DNA of 64,000 nucleotides from Flavobacterium sp. KJJ (lineage in GTDB: Bacteria; Bacteroidota; Bacteroidia; Flavobacteriales; Flavobacteriaceae): contig NZ_JARP01000002.1 in NCBI RefSeq assembly GCF_000708595.2, positions 1 to 64,000 of the forward strand, given 5' to 3'. The notes beneath the pieces were generated by a model. It was given only the letters and a program-made list of their open reading frames with translations. It did no database searches and was not told the DNA's origin. Position numbers and translations under genes: made by a program. Below, in pieces: positions 40,109-49,381 of the stretch (positions are counted from its first letter, which is position 1; each line of letters starts with the position of its first letter).

Positions 40109-40275
40109 TTTCTAAGCAGCTAAGTTTCTAAGTGACTAAGATTCTAAGTTTTTTTTCTTTGTTTTATAAGCTTCAAAGATACGATGCTATACTCAAATGA
40201 AAATTTGACAAAAGTTAAAAAAACCACAAGTTTTTTTTGAGGTACTAAGTTTCTAAATTGCTAAGACTCTAAGTT
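40109..40275. repeat. Degenerate CTAAG-rich tandem repeats
   Basis: Two clusters (40109-40150 and 40242-40275) of the 8-10-nt unit nnCTAAGTTT or CTAAGATT, and an opposing copy CTTAGAAACTTGG at 40328. Such units could pair into hairpins. Related CTTAGATT words occur at 52766-52850 and 53164-53240. Confidence 0.55.
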
Positions 40276-40292
40276 TGATTTTTATTAATAAG

Positions 40293-40321
40293 AAAGGCGC
40301 ACAGTAAAACTTTGCGCCTTT
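40293..40321 (-). terminator. Terminator of the OmpA-family gene
   Basis: AAAGGCGCA / TGCGCCTTT stem, 40 bp past the gene end, running leftward into a T-rich tract. Confidence 0.7.
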
Positions 40322-40360
40322 TTAAATCTTAGAAACTTGGTATCTCAGAAACTTAGCCTC

Positions 40361-41305
40361 TTAATTAATACTATTAAGCATCTCAGCGATTTCATCTAAT
40401 CTTGGCGTTAAGATGATTTCGATTCTGCGGTTTTTGGCTTTTCCTTCTGGAGTTGCATTGCTGGCAAGCGGAGAATATTCGCTTCGTCCTGCTGCAGTTA
40501 ATTTCTGCTTGTTGATTTTTTTGTTTTCTCCTAAAATATTTACAATCGCTGTAGCTCTTTTAGTTGACAAATCCCAGTTATCAGCAATTGGTCCAGAACC
40601 TGCGTACGGATCATCATCTGTATGTCCTTCAATAAGAACTGAAAGATCTGGATTATCACCCAAAACTTTTCCCAATTCTACAACAGCTTTTCTACCTTCA
40701 ACACCAACTGCCCAGCTACCTGAATTGAAAAGCAATTTATTTTCCATAGAAACATATACTTTTCCGTTTTTTTGTTCCACGGTAAGACCTTTTCCTTCAA
40801 AACCATTTAAAGCTTTAGATAAAGTTTCTTTTAGTTTGCGCATTGCTTCTTCTTTTGCAGCAATCATAGCTTCAAGTTCGTTTAAGCGGCTTGCTGTTTT
40901 ATCTAAACGTGCTTGCTCTTCTGCTAATTTTTTAGATTTTGCTTCTAACTGTGCTAACAAATCTCGGTTTTTAGCCATATTGCTTTCTAATGCATCGTTA
41001 CTGTTTTTCTCTAACGCATTATAAGAATCCTGCAATACTTTGTATTTCTTTTGCTCAGCAGCTAGATCAGCTTTTTGCTTAGCAAGGTCATCTTTTGTAC
41101 TGGCTAAATCTTTGGTTAATTTATCGCGATCTAATTCTAATTGATTTTTTGCTTTATCTAAATCTGCGTTTTGATCAGCAAGCGAACGATTTTCTTTTTT
41201 TAGATCTGAATATTTTGTTTCAAGATCGTTGTAAATTTTTTTGGATACGCAAGAAGTCATAGACAAAGCTAAAACTAGCATTCCGATAGAGGCTTTTTTA
41301 ATCAT
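40361..41305 (-). CDS. OmpA-family peptidoglycan-binding lipoprotein with coiled coil
   Basis: 314 residues. Lipobox SMTSC (Cys19). A long heptad-rich coiled coil at about residues 25-165, then the OmpA C-terminal domain (SVLIEGHTDDDPYAGSGPIA, LSTKRATAIVNIL, AAGRSEYSPLASN, GKAKNRRIEIILTPR), which binds diaminopimelate of peptidoglycan. It probably tethers the outer membrane to the wall, with the coiled coil as a spacer. Confidence 0.93.
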   Translation of the reverse strand: MIKKASIGMLVLALSMTSCVSKKIYNDLETKYSDLKKENRSLADQNADLDKAKNQLELDRDKLTKDLASTKDDLAKQKADLAAEQKKYKVLQDSYNALEKNSNDALESNMAKNRDLLAQLEAKSKKLAEEQARLDKTASRLNELEAMIAAKEEAMRKLKETLSKALNGFEGKGLTVEQKNGKVYVSMENKLLFNSGSWAVGVEGRKAVVELGKVLGDNPDLSVLIEGHTDDDPYAGSGPIADNWDLSTKRATAIVNILGENKKINKQKLTAAGRSEYSPLASNATPEGKAKNRRIEIILTPRLDEIAEMLNSIN

Positions 41306-41381
41306 TTTACTTTTTGGTTTTTATTTGGGGTATAATTTCGAATTTAAATTGATATTCTTTCAGCAAGAACAGTACCAAACT

Positions 41382-42143
41382 TTACTCAATCTCAACCAAA
41401 ACCGGACAATGATCTGAATGTACAGCGTCTGGAAGGATAACGGCACGTTTTAGTCTGTGCTGCATCGAATCGCTTACTAAATTATAATCGATACGCCACC
41501 CTTTATTATTTCCTCTGGCTCCAGCACGGTAACTCCACCAAGAATACTGATGCGGTTCTTTATTAAAATGACGAAAACTGTCGACAAAGCCAGATTTCAT
41601 AAAACTGTCTAACCAAGCGCGCTCTTGCGGCAAAAACCCAGAAACGGTTTTATTTCGGACCGGATCATGAATATCTATCGCTTCATGGCAGATGTTATAA
41701 TCACCACAGATAATCAAATTCGGAATTGTTAGTTTCAGTTCGTTAACATATGTCTGAAAATCATCCATAAACATAAATTTATGATCTAATCTTTCAATAT
41801 TTGTTCCTGACGGAAGGTATAAACTCATTACAGAACAATCATCAAAATCAGCACGAAGATTACGGCCTTCAAAATCCATATGATGAATTCCCGTTCCGTA
41901 AACAATGTTGTTTGGTTTTATTTTAGATAAGATAGCCACGCCACTGTAGCCCTTTTTTGTTGCAGGATAATAATATTGGTACGGATATCCTGCAGCAGTA
42001 ATATCGTCGACAGGAATTTGCTCTTGAGTCGCTTTTATTTCCTGAAGGCAAATTACATCTGGATTTGCATGTTGCAGCCATTCTATAAAACCTTTAGAAA
42101 TCGCGGCGCGAATTCCGTTCACATTATAAGAAATAATTTTCAT
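41382..42143 (-). CDS. xth: Exodeoxyribonuclease III
   Basis: 253 residues. AP endonuclease and 3'-5' exonuclease in base excision repair. Metal and catalytic motifs: YNVNGIRAA, CLQEIKATQ (metal Glu), CGDYNICHEAIDIHDP, GWRIDYNLVS and the C-terminal HSDHCPVLVEIE. Length and N-terminus match the family. Confidence 0.95.
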   Translation of the reverse strand: MKIISYNVNGIRAAISKGFIEWLQHANPDVICLQEIKATQEQIPVDDITAAGYPYQYYYPATKKGYSGVAILSKIKPNNIVYGTGIHHMDFEGRNLRADFDDCSVMSLYLPSGTNIERLDHKFMFMDDFQTYVNELKLTIPNLIICGDYNICHEAIDIHDPVRNKTVSGFLPQERAWLDSFMKSGFVDSFRHFNKEPHQYSWWSYRAGARGNNKGWRIDYNLVSDSMQHRLKRAVILPDAVHSDHCPVLVEIE

Positions 42144-42225
42144 TACAGTTTTTTTTTTAGGATTCCAAATGTAATAAAAAAGTGGAAAGTTTGTGTTTGA
42201 ATCAACGAAAAGTAGAGTTTTTTGT

Positions 42226-42233
42226 TATCTTTG
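42226..42233 (+). promoter_or_regulatory. -7 element upstream of olsF
   Basis: TATCTTTG, 30 bp before the ATG, exactly fits TAnnTTTG. The nearest TTG is 26 nt upstream, longer than usual. Confidence 0.45.
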
Positions 42234-42263
42234 TTCGCTGCTCTAATAAATTAAAAATAGTAC

Positions 42264-44066
42264 ATGGGTTTAGTTACCGCGAAAGAAGTTGCAAAGGCAA
42301 TAAATGTTGATAAGTACGGAGTTTTTGGTACTTTTTCAGGCTGGATTCTTATGAAGGTTCTTAAGATCTCTACCCTTAATAAAATTTACGATCATAATAA
42401 ACATTTAGAAGACGTCGCTTTTTTAAACGGGATTTTAGATGAAATGGAAATCAAATTTGAAATTCCTGAAGAAGATTTAAAACGTTTACCTAAAGATGGC
42501 GCATATATTACCATTTCAAATCATCCACTTGGAGGAATTGATGGTATATTACTTTTGAAATTAATGCTTGAAAGAGAACCCAATTTCAAGATTATTGCTA
42601 ACTTTTTATTACACCGAATTGTTCCGCTTAAAAAATACATCATGCCTGTTAATCCTTTTGAAAATCATAAGGATGCAAAATCTAGCGTTGTTGGAATTAA
42701 AGAAACTTTACGCCATTTAAGTGACGGAAAACCATTAGGAATTTTCCCTGCTGGAGAAGTTTCGACTTATAAAGACGGAAAACTTGTTGTAGATAAACCT
42801 TGGGAAGAAGGTGCTTTAAAGCTAATTCGCAAAGCAAAAGTTCCAGTTGTTCCTATTTATTTTCATGCTAAAAACAGCAGATTATTTTATTGGCTTTCTA
42901 AAATTGATGATACTTTGCGTACGGCAAAATTACCATCAGAATTACTTACACAAAGAGATCGTGTAATTAAAGTTCGTATCGGAAAACCAATTTCTGTGAA
43001 CGAGCAAAACGAAATAGAATCATTTGAAGAATATTCAGAGTTTTTAAGAAAGAAAACCTACATGCTGGCAAATCCTTTTGAAAAGGATACCAAGCTAATT
43101 GATACAGCAAGCTTAAAAATTCCGAAAGCACCTAAAAAAATTGCAACTCCAGCCAACGAAACACAAATGATTGCTGAAGTTGATGCACTAAGAGGCAGTG
43201 ATTGCCGTTTATTGCAAAGCAAAAACTATGAAGTATTTTTTGCGGGAGCAAAATCGATTCCAAATGTATTGCATGAAATTGGCCGTCTACGCGAAATCAC
43301 TTTTCGTGAAGTTGGTGAAGGGACAAATGAATCTATTGATTTAGATAAATTTGACCAATATTACCACCATATGTTTTTATGGGATGATGAAACCAAAAAA
43401 ATTGCCGGTGCTTACCGCATGGGATTAGGTTCTGAAATTTATCCAAAATACGGAATCGAAGGTTTTTATTTGAACGATCTTTTTAGATTCGAGCCTGAAC
43501 TGCATGATATGATGCATAAATCGATCGAAATGGGCCGAGCTTTTATCATCAAGGACTATCAACAAAAACCAATGCCTTTATTCTTATTATGGAAAGGTAT
43601 TATTCATACGACTTTACGTTATCCGGAACATAAGTATTTATTAGGCGGTGTTAGTATCAGCAACCAATTTTCTGATTTCTCTAAATCATTGATGATTGAA
43701 TTCATGAAATCAAATTATTACGATCCGTATATTGCGCAATACATTCATCCGAAAAAAGCCTATAAAGTAAAATTGAAAGATGCAGATAAGGACTTTATCT
43801 TCGATGAAGCAGAATCAGACTTAAATAAATTTGACAAAATCATTGACGAATTAGAACCAGGAAATTTACGTTTACCGGTTTTAATCAAAAAGTACATCAA
43901 GCAAAATGCGCGTGTTGTAGCTTTTAACGTTGATCCATTGTTTAATAACGCGATTGACGGTTTAATGTACATTAGAATCGCCGATATTCCCGAAAGCACA
44001 ATGAAACCTGTTATCGAAGAATTTCAAATAGAATTAGAGCGTAAATTATCCGAGAAAGAAGATTAA
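42264..44066 (+). CDS. olsF: Bifunctional ornithine-lipid acyltransferase (OlsF type)
   Basis: 600 residues in two parts. The first, about residues 1-290, is a PlsC/LPLAT domain (ISNHPLGGIDG, FPAGEVSTYKDG, VPVVPIYFHA). The second, about 300-550, is a GNAT-like hemolysin/OlsB domain (EIGRLREITFREVGEG, KKIAGAYRMGLG, IEMGRAFI). In Flavobacterium johnsoniae and Serratia such fusions (OlsF) carry out both acylations of ornithine to make ornithine lipids: the C-terminal part makes lyso-ornithine lipid and the N-terminal part adds the second chain. The assignment follows the domain order and host type. A general hemolysin-family acyltransferase is the alternative. Confidence 0.75.
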   Translation: MGLVTAKEVAKAINVDKYGVFGTFSGWILMKVLKISTLNKIYDHNKHLEDVAFLNGILDEMEIKFEIPEEDLKRLPKDGAYITISNHPLGGIDGILLLKLMLEREPNFKIIANFLLHRIVPLKKYIMPVNPFENHKDAKSSVVGIKETLRHLSDGKPLGIFPAGEVSTYKDGKLVVDKPWEEGALKLIRKAKVPVVPIYFHAKNSRLFYWLSKIDDTLRTAKLPSELLTQRDRVIKVRIGKPISVNEQNEIESFEEYSEFLRKKTYMLANPFEKDTKLIDTASLKIPKAPKKIATPANETQMIAEVDALRGSDCRLLQSKNYEVFFAGAKSIPNVLHEIGRLREITFREVGEGTNESIDLDKFDQYYHHMFLWDDETKKIAGAYRMGLGSEIYPKYGIEGFYLNDLFRFEPELHDMMHKSIEMGRAFIIKDYQQKPMPLFLLWKGIIHTTLRYPEHKYLLGGVSISNQFSDFSKSLMIEFMKSNYYDPYIAQYIHPKKAYKVKLKDADKDFIFDEAESDLNKFDKIIDELEPGNLRLPVLIKKYIKQNARVVAFNVDPLFNNAIDGLMYIRIADIPESTMKPVIEEFQIELERKLSEKED

Positions 44067-44087
44067 GTAAATGCCTTATATAAAATT

Positions 44088-44123
44088 AAAAAATCCCATT
44101 CTCGTACGAGAATGGGATTTTTT
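44088..44123. terminator. Perfect 36-nt palindrome, bidirectional terminator
   Basis: AAAAAATCCCATTCTCGT / ACGAGAATGGGATTTTTT is fully self-complementary. It lies between the convergent olsF and DUF805 genes. Confidence 0.85.
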
Positions 44124-44153
44124 ATTACAATTTTTATTTAAAACTAATTGGAG

Positions 44154-44576
44154 TTATTCGATTCCAATTTCATTAATTTCTTCAAATTGGTTTTTAGGAT
44201 CTGTACCATATTGATTAGAGCCTCTTGTTCCTTCTGTTGCCAAAAAAACCAAGAGAACAATTGCACCAAAAGGAATAAAAGCAATTAGAAAAAACCAGCC
44301 ACTTTTACCAATATCATGTAATCTTCTAACAAGAACTGCTAAATTTGGTATCATAACTGCTAACGAATAAACCGTAAAACAAATATAACCTAAGGCAATT
44401 CCGTTGCCAGCTCCAACCTTGCCGTTTAAAATTGCTCCAATTAGGCCTCCAATTACCAAAAAAGAAATCAAAATGCAAAGACCAGCCAGGCCAAAATACC
44501 AATATTCACTTCTTCTTGCTCGTCCTTTAAAATTTGCATAGTTTTCAAAAACTACTTTTTTGTACCATTTAATCAT
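44154..44576 (-). CDS. DUF805 membrane protein (copy 1)
   Basis: 140 residues. Begins MIKWYKKVVFENYANFKGRA, with the conserved RRSEYWYF entry motif. Four hydrophobic segments follow, with the conserved VRRLHDIGKSGWFFLIAFIP between them. Family function unknown; inner membrane. A mirror copy lies at 45749-46174, with three TM2-domain genes between. Confidence 0.88.
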   Translation of the reverse strand: MIKWYKKVVFENYANFKGRARRSEYWYFGLAGLCILISFLVIGGLIGAILNGKVGAGNGIALGYICFTVYSLAVMIPNLAVLVRRLHDIGKSGWFFLIAFIPFGAIVLLVFLATEGTRGSNQYGTDPKNQFEEINEIGIE

Positions 44577-44612
44577 AATTATTATTTGCTATTAATTTGA
44601 CATATTTTATAA

Positions 44613-44642
44613 AAAAAATCTCATTTGAAAATGAGATTTTTT
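44613..44642 (-). terminator. Terminator after TM2 copy 1
   Basis: AAAAAATCTCAT / ATGAGATTTTTT stem with a TTGAAA loop, directly after the TM2 gene ending at 44646. Confidence 0.8.
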
Positions 44643-44645
44643 GTT

Positions 44646-44891
44646 TTAGAACCAAGGCTTTTTACCCGCTTGATACGTTTGATAAAATTCATCATCAGAT
44701 TTAGTCAAATAGATTATTCCTTCAGCTACTCCAACAAGACCTCCAAGCCCGAAAGTTACCATACTTACAATAAGCTGAATAATCCCTTCTTTTTTATACC
44801 CTAAATAAAACTTATGAGCTCCAAATGATCCTAATAAAATTCCTAGAACTCCTGCAACTACTTTTTTGTTCTCTACTTTTCCGTTTTCCAT
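44646..44891 (-). CDS. TM2-domain protein (copy 1)
   Basis: 81 residues. Short polar N-terminus (MENGKVENKK), then the TM2 domain: helix VVAGVLGILLGSFGAHKFYLGY, a turn, and helix LIVSMVTFGLGGLVGVAEGI. Closing motif YLTKSDDEFYQTYQAGKKPW. Function unknown. Closely similar to the next two genes, so these are tandem duplicates. Confidence 0.88.
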   Translation of the reverse strand: MENGKVENKKVVAGVLGILLGSFGAHKFYLGYKKEGIIQLIVSMVTFGLGGLVGVAEGIIYLTKSDDEFYQTYQAGKKPWF

Positions 44892-45061
44892 TTTATTGAT
44901 TTATAAATTTATAATTGTGTTTTAAAGCTTAGTATGCTTTATTCAAGAAATACATCCTTGAAATTTCGTGCGAAATTATAAATCTAAAAAACCTTAATAT
45001 CCCACAATAAGCCAGTGTTATATTAAAAAAAGGCAATTTTAAAACAGATACATTCAAAAAA

Positions 45062-45087
45062 AAATCCCACTCTATCGAATGGGATTT
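45062..45087 (-). terminator. Terminator after TM2 copy 2
   Basis: AAATCCCA / TGGGATTT stem just past the gene end at 45096, running leftward into a long T-run. Confidence 0.7.
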
Positions 45088-45095
45088 ATAATATT

Positions 45096-45359
45096 TTAAA
45101 ACCAAGGTTTCCTGCCAACTTGGTAAGTCTCGTAAAACTCTTCATCTGATTTTGTGAGGTAAATAATTCCTTCAATAAGGCCAATAACAGCCCCTATTCC
45201 GCAAATAAAGCCCAAGATGAGTTGAATAAAGCCCTCTTTCGTATAACCTAAATAAAATTTATGAATTCCAAATACGCCTAATAAAATTGCAAAGATTCCG
45301 CTAACCACTTTTTTATTTTCTTGCTTGGTATTTCCAAACTCTGATTGTGTATTTTCCAT
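45096..45359 (-). CDS. TM2-domain protein (copy 2)
   Basis: 87 residues. Polar, Gln/Asn-rich N-terminus (MENTQSEFGNTKQENKKV), then GIFAILLGVFGIHKFYLGYT and a second helix with a Cys (FICGIGAVIGLIEGIIYL). Ends in EEFYETYQVGRKPWF. Two-helix membrane protein, function unknown. Confidence 0.88.
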   Translation of the reverse strand: MENTQSEFGNTKQENKKVVSGIFAILLGVFGIHKFYLGYTKEGFIQLILGFICGIGAVIGLIEGIIYLTKSDEEFYETYQVGRKPWF

Positions 45360-45411
45360 ATTCTTATTTTTAAATTAAATTTATAAATGGGAAGTAAATC
45401 AATATTAAAAA

Positions 45412-45440
45412 AAATCCCGTTCACATGATGAACGGGATTT
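45412..45440 (-). terminator. Terminator after TM2 copy 3
   Basis: AAATCCCGTTCA / TGAACGGGATTT stem, loop CATGA, 8 bp past the gene end. Confidence 0.8.
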
Positions 45441-45447
45441 ATATGTT

Positions 45448-45726
45448 TTAGAACCAGCCTTTTTTACCTACTTGGTATGTTTGGTAGAATTCTTCATCTG
45501 ATTTTGTCAGATAGATAATTCCTTCAACAAATCCGATTATACCTCCAAGGCCACAAGTAACAATACTTATTACTAATTGAATTATCCCTTCTTGAGTATA
45601 TCCTAATATAAATTTATGAATTCCTAAGTATCCAAAAATTAAAGCAAGAACTCCTGCTAATACTTTTTTATTCTCTTGTTTTGGTCCTGCTGGGGTGTTC
45701 CAAGCTTCTTGTTTGGTAGTTTCCAT
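45448..45726 (-). CDS. TM2-domain protein (copy 3)
   Basis: 92 residues with the longest N-terminal tail of the three (METTKQEAWNTPAGPKQENK). TM2 core VLAGVLALIFGYLGIHKFIL, second helix ISIVTCGLGGIIGFVEGIIY, end FYQTYQVGKKGWF. Lies 22 bp after the second DUF805 gene with no hairpin between, so those two are probably cotranscribed. Confidence 0.88.
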   Translation of the reverse strand: METTKQEAWNTPAGPKQENKKVLAGVLALIFGYLGIHKFILGYTQEGIIQLVISIVTCGLGGIIGFVEGIIYLTKSDEEFYQTYQVGKKGWF

Positions 45727-45748
45727 TTTTAGTTATTTATTAATTTAA

Positions 45749-46174
45749 TTATTGTAATTCAACGTTTCCGATTTCATTAATTTCTTCTATTTCACTTTTT
45801 GGATCTGCCCCATAATAGTTTTCACCAGAATCTCCTTCAGTTAAAAGCAAAATCAACAGCCAAATTGGGCCAGCTAATGGAATTAAAGCTACAAGAAATG
45901 TCCAGCCGCTTTTACCAATATCGTGCATTCTTCGAACTGTAACAGACAATGATGGAATGAATGTCAAAAGAGAATAAAGAGCTAAAAGTCCAAATCCTAA
46001 ACCTACAGCCAAAGGACCATTATCAGTAACAACATATATAATCACTGATAATATGATAAACAAGAAGAAAATAACTGCAGTTGCTAAACGAAAATACCAG
46101 TATTCGCTTCTTCTAGCTCTTCCTGTAAAATTTGCATAGTTCTCAAAAAGTGCCGTTTTGTACCATTCAATCAT
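45749..46174 (-). CDS. DUF805 membrane protein (copy 2)
   Basis: 141 residues, clearly paralogous to 44154-44576: MIEWYKTALFENYANFTGRA, RRSEYWYFRLATA, VRRMHDIGKSGWTFLVALIP, and a tail of EIEEINEIG type in both. Four membrane segments. First gene of the DUF805/TM2 array. Confidence 0.88.
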   Translation of the reverse strand: MIEWYKTALFENYANFTGRARRSEYWYFRLATAVIFFLFIILSVIIYVVTDNGPLAVGLGFGLLALYSLLTFIPSLSVTVRRMHDIGKSGWTFLVALIPLAGPIWLLILLLTEGDSGENYYGADPKSEIEEINEIGNVELQ

Positions 46175-46364
46175 AATTAAGAAAATTATTTAGTTAATCC
46201 CTACTCTTTTTAGGATTTTCGGTTGCTCCTTTTATAAAATTTTGTTAAAAAAATCACAACAATATTAAAAAAAAATAATCTTAAAAACTAATTCTCAATG
46301 TTACTTTTAAAGAAAAGACTTGTTATTAAAAACTAAATTGCAATACATAAAAAAGGATAACTCT

Positions 46365-47333
46365 TTAAACCTTAAAATCATTGGCTTTATCGTTATAAAG
46401 CGTTTTGATTTTATCTACAATAACCTGAGCTAAACGTTCGTGACTTTCAAAAGTCCATCCTGCTATATGAGGTGTGAGCAAAGCATTTTTAGCTTCCAAT
46501 AAATATTGAAATGCTTCTGGAGTGTTTTTATCTTGAAAAAGAGTCTCGAAAGATAATTTTTCATACTCTAAAACATCCAGACCAGCACCCAGAATCTTTT
46601 TAGCGTTCATTGCATCAACTAAATCAGCTGTTACTATGTTTTTGCCGCGCGAAGTATTTATAATCCAAAATGGCTTCGAAAATGCGTTTATAAAATCAGT
46701 ATTAACCATTTTGTCTGTTTCTGGAGTCCATGGAAGATGCAAACTCAAAACATCGGCTTTTTGCTGCAAATGTTGCAATGAAACTTGCTTGGCATTTTCA
46801 TCACCCACATTTTCCAAAATATCATAACACAAAACTTCTGTTTCAAAACCGCGAAGTTTTTTTGCAAAGGCTTTTCCCATATTTCCGTATCCGATAATTC
46901 CAACCGTTTTTCCATCTAATTCGTGACCCCGATTACTTTCTCGATTCCAATGTCCAGCTTTTATTTCGGCATCGGCCTGATTCAAATTATTAAACAAAGA
47001 CAAAATAACACCCAGAGAGTGTTCTGCAACAGCGTTGCGATTACCTTCTGGAGCCGCAATTAAATGTATGCCTTTTGTCTCCGCATAATCACAGTCGATA
47101 CTTTCTAAACCGGCGCCAACTCTTGCAATAAACTGTAAATTGGTCGCTTTATCTAAAAAAGTTTTATCAATTTTAAAACGGCTTCGAATAACAATTCCGT
47201 TGTAATCTTGAATTTTGGCTTCAATTTCTTCTTTAGAAGATTTAAAATCGGCGTGGTTTTCAAAACCTGCTTCTTCTAACTGTGACCACAGAATTGGGTT
47301 ATTGCTGTCTATATGCAGAATTTTTATGCTCAT
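46365..47333 (-). CDS. D-2-hydroxyacid dehydrogenase
   Basis: 322 residues. NAD-dependent dehydrogenase of the SerA/DdlA family: GIVIRSRFKIDKTFL, FIARVGAGLESIDCDYAE, the nucleotide-binding GKTVGIIGYGNMGKAFAKKL, INTSRGKNIVTADLV with the catalytic Arg, and the His in LTPHIAGWTFESHERLA. Lacks the ACT regulatory domain of long SerA. Phosphoglycerate dehydrogenase or another hydroxyacid dehydrogenase cannot be told apart here. Confidence 0.9.
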   Translation of the reverse strand: MSIKILHIDSNNPILWSQLEEAGFENHADFKSSKEEIEAKIQDYNGIVIRSRFKIDKTFLDKATNLQFIARVGAGLESIDCDYAETKGIHLIAAPEGNRNAVAEHSLGVILSLFNNLNQADAEIKAGHWNRESNRGHELDGKTVGIIGYGNMGKAFAKKLRGFETEVLCYDILENVGDENAKQVSLQHLQQKADVLSLHLPWTPETDKMVNTDFINAFSKPFWIINTSRGKNIVTADLVDAMNAKKILGAGLDVLEYEKLSFETLFQDKNTPEAFQYLLEAKNALLTPHIAGWTFESHERLAQVIVDKIKTLYNDKANDFKV

Positions 47334-47575
47334 TATTTTTGAATTTTATATAGCAAAAATACGGTTAATTCTTTAAGATATGACCCAAATATTAATCTCG
47401 AAAGTATCATTTGTATAAGTCAGATTTTGCATATTTTAAACACATTTTTACTCTTAGGCAATATTTCATAATTGCTTGTCTCTACGGATAAAATTTTTTA
47501 TTGGTCAGATTTTTTTTAACTTTGGAAATACACCTCAAAAATTCGCTTCCTTTAAATTCTCAGAACTTCATTAAA

Positions 47576-48727
47576 ATGAAATTAACAAAAACTTTTAAAT
47601 CCTTTTTTGAAAATGAAAAATCAGGAGGTTTGCTCTTGCTGTTTGTTACGATAATTTCACTTTCTCTGGCAAACTCTTCTTTTCAAAGCGAATTTATTGG
47701 TTTTTGGGAAAAAGATTTAGGCGGACATTCGATCACACATTGGATTAACGATGGTTTGATGACGATTTTCTTTTTATTGATCGGGTTAGAATTAGAGCGC
47801 GAAATTTACCATGGCGAATTATCCAGCATAAAAAATGCTTCTTTGCCTATTATGGCTGCTTTTGGTGGCATGCTGGTTCCTGCTGCTATATTTCTCGCTT
47901 TAAATTTCGGAACTTATACTCAAAACGGAGCTGGAATTCCGATGGCGACAGATATTGCCTTTGCCATTGGGATATTATCGCTATTAGGCAATAAAGTTCC
48001 GGCTTCATTAAAAGTATTTTTAACAGCTTTAGCAGTTATAGACGACTTAGGTGCCATCATTGTTATTGCAGTTTTTTATACTACTTCTATAGCTTTTATA
48101 AATCTTGCAATTGCTTTGGGGATTTGGGTTTTCTTATTCATTTTAAACAGAATGAAAATTCATAACTTAATTCCGTATTTAATTGGAGGTGTTGTGATGT
48201 GGTATTTCATGCTTAATTCTGGCGTTCATGCTACCATTACTGGTGTTATTTTAGCCTTTGTTATTCCGTTTGGCGATGGAGGCGAAAAATCGTCCTCTTA
48301 TAAACTCCAGCACTTTTTACATAAACCTGTTGCCTTTGTAATTTTGCCTTTATTCGCGATTGCAAATACATGTATCGCGATTGAATCAGACTGGCATGAA
48401 GGTTTGAGTCATCCAAATACTTTCGGAATTATTCTAGGTCTAGTTGTTGGAAAACCAGTAGGTATTTTGCTTTTTTCATCTATTGGCGTTAGCGCAGGTT
48501 TGTGTGCTTTGCCAAAAAGTTTAAAATGGTCTCATATTTTAGGTGCCGGAATGTTGGGTGGTATTGGCTTTACCATGTCCATTTTCATTACAATTTTGGC
48601 TTTTAAAGATCCTGAAACCATCGTTTTTTCTAAAATCGCTATTTTAATTGCCTCGATACTTTCTGGAATTTTTGGATTTGTTTATTTGAAATACATCTTG
48701 AAAAAAAGAAAAGCAACTAGAAATTAA
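47576..48727 (+). CDS. nhaA: Na+/H+ antiporter NhaA
   Basis: 383 residues from ATG 47576 (MKLTKTFKSFFENEKSGGLL), the family N-terminus. An upstream TTG at 47501 adds 25 atypical residues. Electrogenic sodium/proton exchange at the inner membrane for pH and salt tolerance. Key residues: the paired Asp of ALAVIDDLGAIIVIAVF, ATDIAFAIGIL, and LIGLELEREIYHGEL; about 11-12 membrane helices. TAACTTTG at 47517-47524 resembles a -7 element, with no good TTG upstream. Confidence 0.94.
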   Translation: MKLTKTFKSFFENEKSGGLLLLFVTIISLSLANSSFQSEFIGFWEKDLGGHSITHWINDGLMTIFFLLIGLELEREIYHGELSSIKNASLPIMAAFGGMLVPAAIFLALNFGTYTQNGAGIPMATDIAFAIGILSLLGNKVPASLKVFLTALAVIDDLGAIIVIAVFYTTSIAFINLAIALGIWVFLFILNRMKIHNLIPYLIGGVVMWYFMLNSGVHATITGVILAFVIPFGDGGEKSSSYKLQHFLHKPVAFVILPLFAIANTCIAIESDWHEGLSHPNTFGIILGLVVGKPVGILLFSSIGVSAGLCALPKSLKWSHILGAGMLGGIGFTMSIFITILAFKDPETIVFSKIAILIASILSGIFGFVYLKYILKKRKATRN

Positions 48728-48755
48728 AGTTTAAAACATATAAATAAATTAAGAC

Positions 48756-49289
48756 ATGAAATTAACTTATATCCTTTTTGCTGTTTTATTATTGTGGTCT
48801 TGTAATAAAAAAACTGAGTCTGCCTCTGAAGAAATTATTCCTAAAGATACTGTAATTGCTCAGACCACTAAAACGCAAGAATCAATGGAAGGCATTTATA
48901 AAACATATTCTGATTTTAACAATTCAGAAGAATGCGGAATTTCTCTTGAAATAAATAAAACAAAAGACGGTTACAGCTATTTTTTAAAAACAAAAACCAG
49001 ACAGTTAAAAGGAAAAGCAAATTTTACTAAAAGTGAATCTGGTGAAAAATATTTAGTTTTAGAAGGAATAAAATGGGATGAATACGAAGGAGATATCAGC
49101 CATGAAGAAGATTCTTTATCAGAATCTGAACCAAAAGAATTAGAGATTCCTGTTGGCATTGACGCAAGTTATGTTAAAGATACACTTACGATTCAGAATT
49201 ATGGCAATGCTATGAATTCGTATACAAAGCTTTCTGAATGTGGAAGTAAGTACATTCAACTTATAAAGAAAGGAAAATCAAATAAATAA
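48756..49289 (+). CDS. Small lipoprotein of unknown function
   Basis: 177 residues. Lipobox LLLWSC (Cys16), an acidic linker, then a beta-rich domain with two Cys (NSEECGISLEI, LSECGSKYIQL). No family recognised. It lies 28 bp after nhaA and may be cotranscribed with it. Confidence 0.75.
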   Translation: MKLTYILFAVLLLWSCNKKTESASEEIIPKDTVIAQTTKTQESMEGIYKTYSDFNNSEECGISLEINKTKDGYSYFLKTKTRQLKGKANFTKSESGEKYLVLEGIKWDEYEGDISHEEDSLSESEPKELEIPVGIDASYVKDTLTIQNYGNAMNSYTKLSECGSKYIQLIKKGKSNK

Positions 49290-49381
49290 AATTACTTAGA
49301 CTGTTCGTTAAAACTCGAGTCCAAAAATCCAATTACTCATCGCATTGCCTTAATAATTAACTTTAAAACTTACTATTATGA

